Counted from the stretch's first letter, positions 15,869-24,844 are shown. The stretch is DNA of 64,000 nucleotides from Stenotrophomonas maltophilia (GCF_002138415.1 NZ_CP015612.1:1776001-1840000); one strand, 5' to 3'. A program made the numbers and translations. The notes: generated by a model from the letters alone, not told the origin.

Positions 15869-18800
15869 ATGGACTTTTCCCGTTTCTTCATCGACAGGCC
15901 GATCTTCGCGGCGGTGCTGTCGATCGTGATCTTCGCCGCAGGCCTGATCACGATTCCAATCCTGCCGATCAGCGAGTACCCCGAAGTGGTGCCGCCGTCG
16001 GTGGTTGTGCGCACGGTGTATCCGGGCGCCAACCCCAAGGTCATTGCCGAGACCGTTGCCACGCCGCTTGAAGAAGCGATCAACGGCGTCGAAGGCATGA
16101 TGTACCTGAAGTCGGTTGCCGGTTCCGACGGCGTGCTGCAGATGACCGTCACCTTCCGCCCGGGCACCGACCCGGACGCGGCGGCGGTGAAGGTGCAGAA
16201 CCGCGTGGCGCAGGCGCAGGCGCGCCTGCCCGAGGACGTGCGCCGGCAGGGCGTGACCACGCAGAAGCAGTCACCGACCTTCCTGATGGTGGTGCACCTG
16301 ACCTCGCCGCAAGGCAAGTACGACACCCTGTACCTGCGCAACTACGCCCGCCTGCACGTCAAGGATGCGCTGGCGCGTATTCCAGGCGTGGGTGATGCGC
16401 AGATCTTCGGTGGCGGCGACTACGCCATGCGTGCCTGGCTGGACCCGGACAAGGTCGCCTCGCGCGGCCTGACTGCCAGCGACGTGGTGCGCGCCATGCG
16501 CGAGCAGAACGTGCAGGTCTCGGCCGGCCAGCTCGGTGCCGAACCGCTGCCGAACAGCCAGTTCCTGACCCTGATCAATGCCCAGGGCCGCCTCAAGTCC
16601 GAGAAGGAATTTGGCGACATCGTGCTCAAGAGCGGTGTGGATGGCGAGATCGTGCGCCTGGCCGACGTGGCCCGCCTGGAACTGGGTGCCGGCGACTACA
16701 CCCTGCGCTCGCAGCTGGACGGCAAGAACGCGGTCGGTATCGGTATCTTCCAGTCGCCCGGTGCCAACGCGCTGGAGATCCGTGACCAGGTCATCTCGAC
16801 GATGGACGAGATGCAGAAGACCATGCCGGCCGACGTCAAGTACGAAGCCGTGTATGACACCACCATCTTCGTGCGTGACTCGATCAAGGCCGTGGTCTCC
16901 ACGCTGCTGGAAGCCATCGCCCTGGTGGTGCTGGTGGTGATCCTGTTCCTGCAGACCTGGCGTGCCTCGATCATCCCGTTGATCGCGGTGCCGGTGTCGG
17001 TGGTAGGTACCTTTGCTGCGCTGTACCTGCTGGGCTTCTCGATCAACACGCTGAGCCTGTTCGGCCTGGTGCTGGCGATCGGCATCGTGGTCGACGATGC
17101 GATCGTGGTGGTGGAGAACGTCGAGCGCAACATCGAGGAAGGCCTGTCGCCCACCGCCGCGGCCCACCAGGCCATGCGCGAGGTGTCCGGCCCGATCGTG
17201 GCGATCGCGCTGGTGCTGTGTGCCGTGTTCGTGCCGATGGCGTTCCTGTCCGGTGTCACCGGCCAGTTCTACAAGCAGTTCGCGGTCACCATCGCCATCT
17301 CCACGGTGATCTCGGCGATCAACTCGCTGACCCTGTCGCCGGCTCTGGCCGCGCGCCTGCTGAAGGCCCACGGTGCGCCGAAGGATGGCCCGAGCCGTCT
17401 GATCGACCGCCTGTTTGGTTGGGTGTTCCGTCCGTTCAATCGCTTCTTCAAGTCCAGCTCGGAGAAGTACGAGCGTGGCGTCGCCCGCATCCTCGGCCGT
17501 CGCGGTGCGGTGTTCGTGGTCTACGCGATCCTGCTGGTCGGTACCGGTGTGATCTTCAAGCTGGTGCCGCCGGGCTTCATCCCGACCCAGGACAAGCTGT
17601 ACCTGATTGCCGGTGTGAAGCTGCCGGAAGGTTCGTCGATCGCGCGTACCGATGAAATGCTGCGCAAGGTCGCCAAGATCGCCCAGGAAACCGATGGCGT
17701 AGCCCACACCATCTCGTTCCCGGGTTTGAACGCGCTGCAGTTCACCAATACGCCGAACACCGGTGTGGCGTTCATTCCGCTCAAGCCGTTCGCCGAGCGC
17801 CATGGCCGCACCGCCGCGCAGATCAATGCCGAGATCAACCAGAAGATCGCTGGCCTGCAGGAGGGCTTCGCCTTCGCGATGATGCCGCCGCCCATCCTCG
17901 GCCTGGGCAACGGCAACGGCTACCAGATGTTCATCGAGGACCGCGGCAATCTGGGGTACGGCGCGCTGCAGAATGCCGTGCAGGCGATGCAGGGCACCGT
18001 TGCGCAGACCCCGGGCATGGCCTTCCCGATTTCCAGCTACCAGGCCAACGTGCCGCAGCTGGATGCCGAAGTGGACCGCGTCAAGGCCAAGGCCCAGGGC
18101 GTGCAGCTCACTGAACTGTTCGACACGCTGCAGACCTACCTCGGTTCGGCCTACGTCAACGACTTCAACCAGTTCGGCCGTACCTGGCAGGTGATCGCCC
18201 AGGCAGACGGTCCGTACCGCGAGACGGTCGAGGACATCGGCAAGCTGCGTACCCGCAACGACCGTGGCGAGATGGTGCCGATCGGTTCGATGGTCACCAT
18301 CAAGCAGACCTTCGGCCCGGACCCGGTGCTGCGCTTCAATGGCTATCCGGCGGCTGACCTGGCCGGTGAAGCCGACCCGCGTCTGCTGTCTTCGGCCGAG
18401 GCGATGAACAAGCTGACCGAGATCGCCGGCAAGGTGCTGCCGGTAGGCATGACCACCGAATGGACCGACCTGAGCTACCAGCAGGCAACCCAGGGCAAGG
18501 CCGCCTTCATCGTGTTCCCGGTGGCGATCATGCTGGCCTTCCTGGTGCTGGCTGCGCTGTACGAGAGCTGGTCGCTGCCGCTGGCGGTGATCCTGATCGT
18601 ACCGATGACCCTGCTGTCCGCACTGTTCGGCGTGTGGCTGACCGGTGGTGACAACAACGTGTTCGTGCAGGTCGGCCTGGTGGTGTTGATGGGTCTGGCG
18701 TGCAAGAACGCGATCCTGATCGTCGAATTCGCCAGAGAGCTGGAGATGGGCGGCAAGGGCATCGTTGAAGCCGCGCTGGAAGCCTGCCGCCTGCGTCTGC

Positions 18801-19039
18801 GTCCGATCGTGATGACTTCCATCGCGTTCATCGCCGGCACCGTGCCGCTGGTGCTGTCGCACGGCGCGGGTGCCGAGGTGCGCTCGGTAACGGGTATCAC
18901 CGTGTTTGCTGGCATGCTGGGCGTGACCCTGTTCGGCCTGTTCCTCACCCCGGTGTTCTACGTGGCCCTGCGCAAGTTCGTCACCCGCAACGGTGGCGGC
19001 CAGCTGGTGCAGCACGGCGCGCCGACCATCCATCACTGA
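15869..19039 (+). CDS. smeW: RND efflux transporter SmeW
   Basis: A 1056-residue resistance-nodulation-division pump of the MexF/AcrB (HAE-1) type, full length. It opens M-D-F-S-R-F-F-I-D-R-P-I-F-A. The transmembrane-4 proton-relay aspartates are visible in G-I-V-V-D-D-A-I-V-V-V-E-N-V-E-R-N. Other family segments include G-A-N-P-K-V-I-A-E-T-V-A-T-P-L-E and, near the C-terminus, L-V-V-L-M-G-L-A-C-K-N-A-I-L-I-V-E-F-A. It exchanges drug for protons in the inner membrane and works with SmeV and SmeX. A long antisense frame here (16271-19792) is a shadow of its codon bias. Confidence 0.97.
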   Translation: MDFSRFFIDRPIFAAVLSIVIFAAGLITIPILPISEYPEVVPPSVVVRTVYPGANPKVIAETVATPLEEAINGVEGMMYLKSVAGSDGVLQMTVTFRPGTDPDAAAVKVQNRVAQAQARLPEDVRRQGVTTQKQSPTFLMVVHLTSPQGKYDTLYLRNYARLHVKDALARIPGVGDAQIFGGGDYAMRAWLDPDKVASRGLTASDVVRAMREQNVQVSAGQLGAEPLPNSQFLTLINAQGRLKSEKEFGDIVLKSGVDGEIVRLADVARLELGAGDYTLRSQLDGKNAVGIGIFQSPGANALEIRDQVISTMDEMQKTMPADVKYEAVYDTTIFVRDSIKAVVSTLLEAIALVVLVVILFLQTWRASIIPLIAVPVSVVGTFAALYLLGFSINTLSLFGLVLAIGIVVDDAIVVVENVERNIEEGLSPTAAAHQAMREVSGPIVAIALVLCAVFVPMAFLSGVTGQFYKQFAVTIAISTVISAINSLTLSPALAARLLKAHGAPKDGPSRLIDRLFGWVFRPFNRFFKSSSEKYERGVARILGRRGAVFVVYAILLVGTGVIFKLVPPGFIPTQDKLYLIAGVKLPEGSSIARTDEMLRKVAKIAQETDGVAHTISFPGLNALQFTNTPNTGVAFIPLKPFAERHGRTAAQINAEINQKIAGLQEGFAFAMMPPPILGLGNGNGYQMFIEDRGNLGYGALQNAVQAMQGTVAQTPGMAFPISSYQANVPQLDAEVDRVKAKAQGVQLTELFDTLQTYLGSAYVNDFNQFGRTWQVIAQADGPYRETVEDIGKLRTRNDRGEMVPIGSMVTIKQTFGPDPVLRFNGYPAADLAGEADPRLLSSAEAMNKLTEIAGKVLPVGMTTEWTDLSYQQATQGKAAFIVFPVAIMLAFLVLAALYESWSLPLAVILIVPMTLLSALFGVWLTGGDNNVFVQVGLVVLMGLACKNAILIVEFARELEMGGKGIVEAALEACRLRLRPIVMTSIAFIAGTVPLVLSHGAGAEVRSVTGITVFAGMLGVTLFGLFLTPVFYVALRKFVTRNGGGQLVQHGAPTIHH

Positions 19040-19105
19040 CATGGAACTCCACCGGCACCGGTCCCCCAACCGGTGTCGGATTTCCCCCTCCAAAGGCATG
19101 ACTCC

Positions 19106-19843
19106 ATGAACACCCATCAGAACAAGATCGCACTGGTCACTGGTGCCACCCGCGGTATCGGCGCCGAGACCGTGCGCCAGCTGGCACAGGCCGGCGTGCA
19201 CACGCTGCTGGCCGGCCGCAAGCGCGAGACCACCGTGGAGCAGGCACTGAAGCTGCAGGCCGAGGGCCTGCCGGTGGAAGCGCTGCAGCTGGACGTCACC
19301 GACGGTGCCAGCATCGCCGAGGCCGTGCAGCAGGTGCGTGAGCGCCATGGCCGTCTCGACATCCTGGTCAACAACGCTGGCGTGCTGCTGGAAAACCCGG
19401 CGCAGCGGCCGTCCGAGCAGTCGCTGGACACCTGGCGCCGCACCTTCGACACCAACGTCTATGCGCTGGTGGCGGTGACCCAGGCGTTCCTGCCGCTGCT
19501 GCAGCAGGCCAAGGCCGGCCGCATCGTGAATGTCTCCAGCATCCTCGGCTCGCAGACCCTGCATGCCGATCCGGCGTCCGGCATCTACGACATGAAGGTT
19601 CCGGCCTACAACGCCTCCAAGGCAGCGGTGAACAGCTGGACACTGGCGCTGGCGCACGAACTGCGCAGCACGCAGATCAAGGTCAACACCGTGCATCCGG
19701 GCTACGTGAAAACCGACATGAACGGCGGCCACGGCGAGATCGAAATCGCCGAGGGCGCGCGTTCCAGCGTGCAGATGGCACTGATCGGCCATGAAGGCCC
19801 GAACGGCAGCTTCACCTACCTGGGCGAGGTGCTGCCATGGTGA
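19106..19843 (+). CDS. smeU2: Short-chain dehydrogenase SmeU2
   Basis: A 245-residue classical SDR with all hallmarks: cofactor motif T-G-A-T-R-G-I-G, N-N-A-G at the end of strand 4, catalytic Ser in V-S-S-I-L-G and Y-N-A-S-K as the active-site Tyr/Lys. It probably uses NAD(P)H on a carbonyl compound; the substrate is unknown. ATG 19106 starts the family sequence (a longer frame adds eleven residues). Its stop overlaps the smeX ATG by seven bases. Fourth gene of the Sme operon. Confidence 0.93.
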   Translation: MNTHQNKIALVTGATRGIGAETVRQLAQAGVHTLLAGRKRETTVEQALKLQAEGLPVEALQLDVTDGASIAEAVQQVRERHGRLDILVNNAGVLLENPAQRPSEQSLDTWRRTFDTNVYALVAVTQAFLPLLQQAKAGRIVNVSSILGSQTLHADPASGIYDMKVPAYNASKAAVNSWTLALAHELRSTQIKVNTVHPGYVKTDMNGGHGEIEIAEGARSSVQMALIGHEGPNGSFTYLGEVLPW

Positions 19844-21258
19844 TCCGCACGTTGGCGATGGCCGTCTCCAGCCTGGTGCTGGCAGGCTGTGTCAGCGTCG
19901 GCCCGAACTACAAGGCCCCGGTGCAGGAACCGGTGGTGCTGCAGGGGGCGCAGCAGCCGGTGTTCAGCACCACCTCGCCGGTGGCGAGCTGGTGGGCGCA
20001 GTTCGATGACCCGGTGCTGGAAGAACTGGTTCACGGCGCACTGTCAGACAACCTGGACCTGCGCGTGGCCGTGGCCCGCGTCAGCCAGGCCCGCGCGGTG
20101 TTCGTCGAAAGCCGCTTCGACCAGGCTCCTCACATCACCGCAGGCGGCAGCTACGATCGCCGCAAGCAACCCGATCCGCAGCTGGGTGGGCAGCGGGTGT
20201 TCAGTGAAAGCTACCAGCTCGGCTTCGACGCCGGCTGGGAGCTGGATCTGTTCGGCCGCAAGCGCCGCGCTGCAGAAGCCGCGCGTGCCGACCTCGGTGC
20301 CGAGCAGGCCAACCTGGCCGACGCGCAGGTACTGGTCGCCGCCGAAGTGGCACGCAACTACTTCGAGCTGCGTGGTACGCAGAAGCGCATCGCAGTGGCC
20401 CAGCACACGCTGGAAAACCTGCGCGATACGCAGAAGCTGACCGAGGCGCGCTGGGAACTGGGCGCAGGCAGCGAGCTGGATGTGCAGAGCAGCCGTGCCC
20501 GCCTGAAGGCGATCGAGGCTGACATTCCGCTGCTGGAAGTGGCCGAGGCGCAGTCACGCAACCGACTGGCCGTGCTGCTGGGCCAGCGCCCGGAAGTGCT
20601 GACCGACATGCTCGCACCGCATGACGTGCCGGCCTTCGCCAAGGCGCTGCCGCTGGGTGATACCCGCGAGCTGCTGCGCCAGCGCGCCGACGTGCGCGTG
20701 GCCGAGCGTCGCCTGGCGGCCGCGACTGCACGTGTGGGCGTGGCCACCGCGGACCTGTTCCCGCGGTTGTCGCTGTCCGGCTTCGTCGGCTTCCTCGGCG
20801 GCGATGCCAGTGGCCTGGTCAATGGCAACAACAAGGCCTGGTCGCTGACCCCATCGCTGAGCTGGGCCGCATTCGACTTCGGTACCGTGCGTGCGCGCCT
20901 GCGTGCCAGCAAGGCTGAAGCCGAAGGCGTGGCCGCGCAGTATGAGCAGGCGGTACTGCTGGCCCTGGAAGACACCGAGAACGCGCTGACCCGCTATTCC
21001 AAGCAGCAGGCGCGGTTGGCGATCGTGGTCGAGCAGGCGCAGGCGGCACGGCGTGCCGAATCGCTGGCGCAGATCCGCTACCGCGAGGGCTCGGAGGACT
21101 TCCTGACGCTGCTGGATGCGCAGCGTACGCAGCTGGCAGCCGATGATGCGTTGGCCGCGGCCGAGTCCGAGGTCAACGTCAGCGTGGTGGGGGTGTACAA
21201 GGCGCTGGGTGGTTGGGGTCAATCACCGCAGGCGCCGAGTGTGGCGCAGTTGCAGTAA
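19837..21258 (+). CDS. smeX: Outer-membrane efflux channel SmeX
   Basis: A 473-residue TolC/OprN-type outer-membrane factor (NodT family). The signal peptide has the lipobox S-L-V-L-A-G-C and is followed by V-G-P-N-Y. Two long repeated alpha-helical segments make the periplasmic tunnel, for example F-G-R-K-R-R-A-A-E-A-A-R-A-D-L-G-A and L-R-A-S-K-A-E-A-E-G-V. The last gene of the operon, it starts inside smeU2 and is followed by a strong terminator at 21264. Confidence 0.95.
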   Translation: MVIRTLAMAVSSLVLAGCVSVGPNYKAPVQEPVVLQGAQQPVFSTTSPVASWWAQFDDPVLEELVHGALSDNLDLRVAVARVSQARAVFVESRFDQAPHITAGGSYDRRKQPDPQLGGQRVFSESYQLGFDAGWELDLFGRKRRAAEAARADLGAEQANLADAQVLVAAEVARNYFELRGTQKRIAVAQHTLENLRDTQKLTEARWELGAGSELDVQSSRARLKAIEADIPLLEVAEAQSRNRLAVLLGQRPEVLTDMLAPHDVPAFAKALPLGDTRELLRQRADVRVAERRLAAATARVGVATADLFPRLSLSGFVGFLGGDASGLVNGNNKAWSLTPSLSWAAFDFGTVRARLRASKAEAEGVAAQYEQAVLLALEDTENALTRYSKQQARLAIVVEQAQAARRAESLAQIRYREGSEDFLTLLDAQRTQLAADDALAAAESEVNVSVVGVYKALGGWGQSPQAPSVAQLQ

Positions 21259-21263
21259 CCGCA

Positions 21264-21300
21264 GGGGACGGAAGCAGTGGCTTCCGTCCCCTTCTTCTTT
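21264..21300 (+). terminator. Rho-independent terminator of the sme operon
   Basis: GGGGACGGAAGC and GCTTCCGTCCCC make a perfect 12-bp stem with loop AGTG, followed by TTCTTCTTT. It lies six bases after the smeX stop codon and also separates smeX from the convergent VOC gene. Confidence 0.9.
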
Positions 21301-21677
21301 CAAGGCCAGTGATTGGCCGGCACCTCGCGCTCGCGCATGCGCACGATGCAGAAGCGATGGCCGGTCGGTGCTTCCATCACCCACCAACGTTTGACGAAGC
21401 CTATCCGGCGCGCGCCGAGCTTCTCCAGGCGGTCGGCCTCGGCATCGATGTCGTCGCTCTCGATGTCCAGGTGCACCCGTGACGGGTGATCGACCCGTTG
21501 GACTTCCACGTTCAAGCCTGCCGGCGCACCCAGCAGGTCGGCATATTCGGCGCCCCCTTCGACATGTGCCGCCTGTGCCTGCAGGCCCAGCGCGGCAGCC
21601 CAGAAGCGGGCGCCTTCGTCGGCGGGAAGGTCCTGGCAGTCGATGATGAATCCGGCCAGCCGGCTCTGGTGTGCCAT
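21300..21677 (-). CDS. VOC-family (glyoxalase-like) protein
   Basis: A 125-residue single-domain vicinal-oxygen-chelate protein, with the start L-A-G-F-I-I-D-C-Q-D-L...A-R-F-W-A-A-A-L-G and the later R-V-H-L-D-I-E-S-D-D-I-D-A-E-A-D-R-L and A-P-T-G-H-R-F-C-I-V. Members bind a metal and act as lyases, dioxygenases or drug-binding proteins; the substrate here is not evident. ATG 21677 with GGAG upstream is preferred over a GTG four codons earlier (21689). Confidence 0.85.
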   Translation of the reverse strand: MAHQSRLAGFIIDCQDLPADEGARFWAAALGLQAQAAHVEGGAEYADLLGAPAGLNVEVQRVDHPSRVHLDIESDDIDAEADRLEKLGARRIGFVKRWWVMEAPTGHRFCIVRMREREVPANHWP

Positions 21678-21818
21678 GTCCTGCTCCACAGTGTGGGGAA
21701 TATGCGGCAGGGTAACGCGGGCATTCCGCGAACATCTTCACGTCTGTGACGTTTCTGACTCTGCCGAAACTGGAGCCCGCCGTGTAACTAGTGAGGCAGG
21801 CTCTTGGGAGGACAGACG

Positions 21819-22082
21819 ATGACCGGCGACAAACGGGATACCCAGCGCATGTTGTTTGGTGATCCGGGGCCACCCGATGCCGGGCTGTCGGTGGCCGTTG
21901 TGGTGCTGCTGGTACTGGGGGCGATGGCTGCGGCGATCGGCTTCGTGCGTCTGCCGGATCCGATGCTGGGGCTGGGCCTGATCGGGATCGCCGTGTTTCT
22001 CGCTGTCGGTGCCCGCATCTGCCAGGCGCGCAATCAGCACCAGGCACTGTACCGGTTGTTGTCACGGCAGCCGCCACCGTAG
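21819..22082 (+). CDS. Small two-helix membrane protein, unknown
   Basis: An 87-residue protein with two predicted membrane spans (L-S-V-A-V-V-V-L-L-V-L-G-A-M-A-A-A-I-G-F and M-L-G-L-G-L-I-G-I-A-V-F-L-A-V-G-A) and charged ends. I do not recognise a family. ATG 21819 has GGGAGG ten bases upstream. It stands alone between the VOC gene and the convergent endonuclease-like gene. Confidence 0.7.
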   Translation: MTGDKRDTQRMLFGDPGPPDAGLSVAVVVLLVLGAMAAAIGFVRLPDPMLGLGLIGIAVFLAVGARICQARNQHQALYRLLSRQPPP

Positions 22083-22101
22083 GCGCGGCTGCCGTGCAGG
22101 A

Positions 22102-22956
22102 TCACGGCGCGGGCCAGTCGAGTTCGACCACCAGCGGGAAATGATCCGAAGGCAGCACACCGTCGATGCGGCGGTCATCGGTGAGGAAGCTGCGGGCATG
22201 GAAGCCGCGCACCAGCACCCAGTCCAGCTGCACGGTGGCCTTGCCGGTGAAATCATGGAAGGTGAGGCGCGGGCCCTGTGGCGCCTTCACCTGGGTGCGC
22301 GTGTCCTGCAGCACGCGGGTGAACGCCTTGTAGGTGTCTCCGCCGGGCTCGCTGTTGAAGTCACCGGTCAACACCACCGGCAGATCAGCCGGCAGCGTCG
22401 CCAGGCGCTTTCCGATCAGTTCGGCACCCTTCACGCGACGCGGTTCGTCCTCGTCGCGGTAGGGCAGGTGGGTATCCATGAAGTAGAAACGGCGACCATC
22501 GTCGAGGCGCCGGAACACGGCCCAGGTGACCATGCGCGGATACAGATTGCCCCAGCTGATGCTGCCGGGCAGGTCCGGTGTATCGGACAGCCAGAAGTTG
22601 CCGGATTCCTCGACGGCCAGCACCTTGCTGTCGTAGAACACGCCCATGTGCTCATCGCCGCTGCCACCGCGGCGGCCTTCGCCGAACCAGCGGTAGCCGG
22701 GCAGATGTTCGGACAGGTAGTCGGCCTGTTCCTGCACCAGTTCCTGGGTGCCGATCACCGCCGGGTGCGCATCGAGGATGACCTTGACCATCGCGTCGCG
22801 GCGATCGGGCCAGCGCTTGCCCGGTTCGGTATCAGCCGGGGTGCGGACGTTGAACGACATCACCTTCAGTGGCGCCGGCGTAGCGGCCCAGGCGACGGCA
22901 GGCAGAGCAAGCGCCAGCAGCGCGCACAGCGCAGGGCGGCGGAAACGCGACAACAT
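22102..22956 (-). CDS. Exported endonuclease/exonuclease/phosphatase-family protein
   Basis: A 284-residue protein with signal peptide (A-L-C-A-L-L-A-L-A-L-P-A-V-A-W-A) and a DNase I-like EEP fold. Visible motifs: M-S-F-N-V-R at the start, G-T-Q-E-L (metal Glu), D-T-H-L (catalytic His), T-G-D-F-N-S (Asp/Asn) and S-D-H-F-P (final Asp-His). It should cut a phosphodiester or sugar-phosphate bond outside the cytoplasm. The start at 22956 is favoured by GGAGG nine bases upstream; two earlier Met codons extend the frame. Confidence 0.9.
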   Translation of the reverse strand: MLSRFRRPALCALLALALPAVAWAATPAPLKVMSFNVRTPADTEPGKRWPDRRDAMVKVILDAHPAVIGTQELVQEQADYLSEHLPGYRWFGEGRRGGSGDEHMGVFYDSKVLAVEESGNFWLSDTPDLPGSISWGNLYPRMVTWAVFRRLDDGRRFYFMDTHLPYRDEDEPRRVKGAELIGKRLATLPADLPVVLTGDFNSEPGGDTYKAFTRVLQDTRTQVKAPQGPRLTFHDFTGKATVQLDWVLVRGFHARSFLTDDRRIDGVLPSDHFPLVVELDWPAP

Positions 22957-23064
22957 CGTGGAATCCCTCCATTCCATGAAAACGGTTTCACGGAGCATGC
23001 CATGGAAGGCGAGGGCAGCGGTATGCCGGGATGGGCGGCTGGACGAGCTGCGCCGTCTTTGCGA

Positions 23065-23769
23065 TCAGTCCTCGATCTCGCCGCGGCGGCTGGCGGCGCG
23101 AACCGCCTGCGCGGTGGTCGCCACACCCAGGCGCTGGCGTGCGCGTCGCAGGTGGTTTTCCACCGTGCGTGCAGAAAGCCCAAGCGTGGCGGCGATTTCT
23201 GCCTGCCGACGTCCGGCGGCCACCCAGCGCAGCACTTCGCGCTCGCGCGTGCTCAGCGCACTCCCTGACAGCTCCGCAGGGGACTCGGCCAGACGGCGCG
23301 CGGCACGGAAGGCTGCGGTTGCAACAGTTTCCAGCTGCAGGCGCGCGCTGGGAGATGCATCGATCGAAGTCCCGGCAACGCTGATCGCGCCCTCCAGACC
23401 GGTGGTACCGAACACCGGCACCTGCAGGCCATGCAGGCCTTCGCCACGTGGTTGCTTCACTACCTGATAGCGTTCGCCGCGCACGCCCTGGTGCTTGCTC
23501 CAGAAGAATGGCGCGTCGCTGTCCAGCACGTGGCGATTGACCGGGCAGGCGTGCAGGTAGCGGGCAAGGTCGGTGTCGCTGCCATCGCCGAACCAGTCGC
23601 CCTCGATCCAATACACGCGCTGCGTGCCGCGTTCCAGCCCGGTGCCAGTGGCGAACACCAGCACACGGTCGTAGCCGAGGGGGACCGCGATGCTGCGCAG
23701 GACCGCGCCCACTTCGCTCAGCGAGCGGGCGCGCTCCAGCTCCAACAATGCCTGCAGCAGATCGCTCAT
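23065..23769 (-). CDS. smoR: LuxR-type solo regulator (SmoR-like)
   Basis: A 234-residue protein with an N-terminal autoinducer-binding-type domain (Y-W-I-E-G-D-W...A-P-F-F-W-S-K-H...G-L-Q-V-P-V-F-G) and a C-terminal GerE/LuxR helix-turn-helix (L-S-T-R-E-R-E-V-L-R-W-V-A-A-G...I-A-A-T-L-G-L-S-A-R-T-V-E-N-H). No luxI-type synthase is in the window. From memory, S. maltophilia K279a has one such LuxR solo, SmoR, near smeVWX, reported to bind 3-oxo-C8-homoserine lactone and to activate its neighbouring operon. The symbol rests on that context. It starts six bases after the hchA stop, so the two are co-transcribed. Confidence 0.8.
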   Translation of the reverse strand: MSDLLQALLELERARSLSEVGAVLRSIAVPLGYDRVLVFATGTGLERGTQRVYWIEGDWFGDGSDTDLARYLHACPVNRHVLDSDAPFFWSKHQGVRGERYQVVKQPRGEGLHGLQVPVFGTTGLEGAISVAGTSIDASPSARLQLETVATAAFRAARRLAESPAELSGSALSTREREVLRWVAAGRRQAEIAATLGLSARTVENHLRRARQRLGVATTAQAVRAASRRGEIED

Positions 23770-23774
23770 CCGGG

Positions 23775-24647
23775 TCAGCGCCCGGCCAGCGCGTCGAGCA
23801 GGGTACGTGCAGCCAGCTTGCCCAGCGCGTTGCCGGCCAGCGGGCTGTCGCCGGTCAGCAGCAGACGGTCCTGCAGCACGCTGCCATCGATGCCGTCGTT
23901 GACGATCTGCACGCCCTGCTGCGCCAGGCGCTCACCGAAGAACCACGTCAGTTGCCCGGGCATGTAGCCGATCTCCGGTGTCTGCCGGTCCATCGCATCG
24001 GGGAAGGCACAGATGCGGTAGCCGCGGAACAGCGAACCACCATCGGCCTCGTCGACGCCCGCAGCCAGCAACGCGGCCGGGCCGTGGCAGAGGGTGATGA
24101 TGTGGCGTTGCTCGGCCATCGCCCAGTGCAGGACCGACTTCACGGCGCGGCTCTGCGGCAGGCCGATCAGCGCACCATGACCACCGGGAATGAACACGGC
24201 CGCGTAGTCCGAATCCGCAGCGAGGCCGGCAACCACTTCGTCCAGCGGCAGCGGCTGGCGGAAGCGTTCTTCATAACGCGCGTACAGTTCTCCGATTTCC
24301 TTGTCCTCCTGCGGGAACGCCCACCACTCGAACTTGGCGGCTTTGCCGGACAGCGTGGCCACATCGATGTCGAAGCCGGCCTTGTCCAGGTGGTACATCG
24401 GCAACAGTGTTTCCACCGGATGGTTGCCGGTGGAGAACAGGTGGCCATTGGCGGTGGGCAGGTAGCGCTCGTCGGCGGCGATCATCAGCACCTTCCAGCG
24501 GCCATCGCGGCGCGCATCCGGATAGTCGGCACCGGCAAGGTTGCTCTTGGCCGAGGTGAACTGCGACAGCGAGTAGGGCGACGGGAAGAAGGCATCGCGC
24601 TCGGCCGGATCGGGGCTGGGCTGGCGGCTGGGCTCTTGCGTGTTCAT
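23775..24647 (-). CDS. hchA: HchA-type glyoxalase III / protein deglycase (Hsp31)
   Basis: A 290-residue DJ-1/PfpI-superfamily protein of the HchA type. The nucleophile elbow is T-L-C-H-G-P-A-A-L-L (catalytic Cys), with G-G-H-G-A-L-I-G-L-P upstream. The N-terminal extension P-S-P-Y-S-L-S-Q-F-T and the H-P-V-E-T-L-L-P-M-Y-H-L segment are diagnostic for HchA. It converts methylglyoxal to lactate and removes glyoxal adducts; it also acts as a holding chaperone. ATG 24647 follows GGAGGT. It is transcribed with smoR, so it is a likely target of that regulator. Confidence 0.92.
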   Translation of the reverse strand: MNTQEPSRQPSPDPAERDAFFPSPYSLSQFTSAKSNLAGADYPDARRDGRWKVLMIAADERYLPTANGHLFSTGNHPVETLLPMYHLDKAGFDIDVATLSGKAAKFEWWAFPQEDKEIGELYARYEERFRQPLPLDEVVAGLAADSDYAAVFIPGGHGALIGLPQSRAVKSVLHWAMAEQRHIITLCHGPAALLAAGVDEADGGSLFRGYRICAFPDAMDRQTPEIGYMPGQLTWFFGERLAQQGVQIVNDGIDGSVLQDRLLLTGDSPLAGNALGKLAARTLLDALAGR

Positions 24648-24705
24648 GCGGACCTCCGTTGGGGGAAAGTGAGCCCAGCATAGGAGGCCGCGTGCGCAGG
24701 CGCGA

Positions 24706-24721
24706 TGAGGGATTCCCCTCA
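24706..24721. promoter_or_regulatory. 16-bp dyad upstream of hchA
   Basis: TGAGGG-ATTC-CCCTCA is a perfect 6-bp inverted repeat centred about 66 bases before the hchA start. It could be an operator for SmoR or another regulator of hchA-smoR. It does not match the usual lux box closely. It also lies upstream of the divergent peptide-P450 promoter. Confidence 0.35.
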
Positions 24722-24762
24722 ATGCATTACCACCCCGATGTTGCATCGCGCCACCGGCCCGG

Positions 24763-24792
24763 TTGGACAGCAGGATTATGTCGTGTTATCTA
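24763..24792 (+). promoter_or_regulatory. Putative promoter of the peptide-P450 cassette
   Basis: TTGGAC (24763-24768) and an extended -10, TG-T-TATCTA (24784-24792), are separated by 18 bases. The transcription start would be near 24799, the left end of the palindrome at 24798-24816, giving a leader of about 45 bases before the peptide ATG. Confidence 0.45.
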
Positions 24793-24797
24793 GCCGG

Positions 24798-24816
24798 TGC
24801 CGGGATAATCCCGGCA
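24798..24816. promoter_or_regulatory. Perfect 19-bp palindrome at the predicted start of transcription
   Basis: TGCCGGGAT-A-ATCCCGGCA is a perfect 9+1+9 palindrome. Its position at the expected +1 of the peptide-P450 transcript fits a repressor operator. Alternatively it is a strong 5'-UTR hairpin protecting the mRNA. No candidate regulator gene is directly attached. Confidence 0.6.
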
Positions 24817-24844
24817 TAACCACACAGCAAGCAAAGGAATGAAA

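Noticed and set aside
16271..19792. 1173-codon open frame antisense to smeW
   Set aside because: It mirrors the codon bias of the high-GC efflux gene, has no ribosome site and reads as His/Arg-rich low-complexity sequence.
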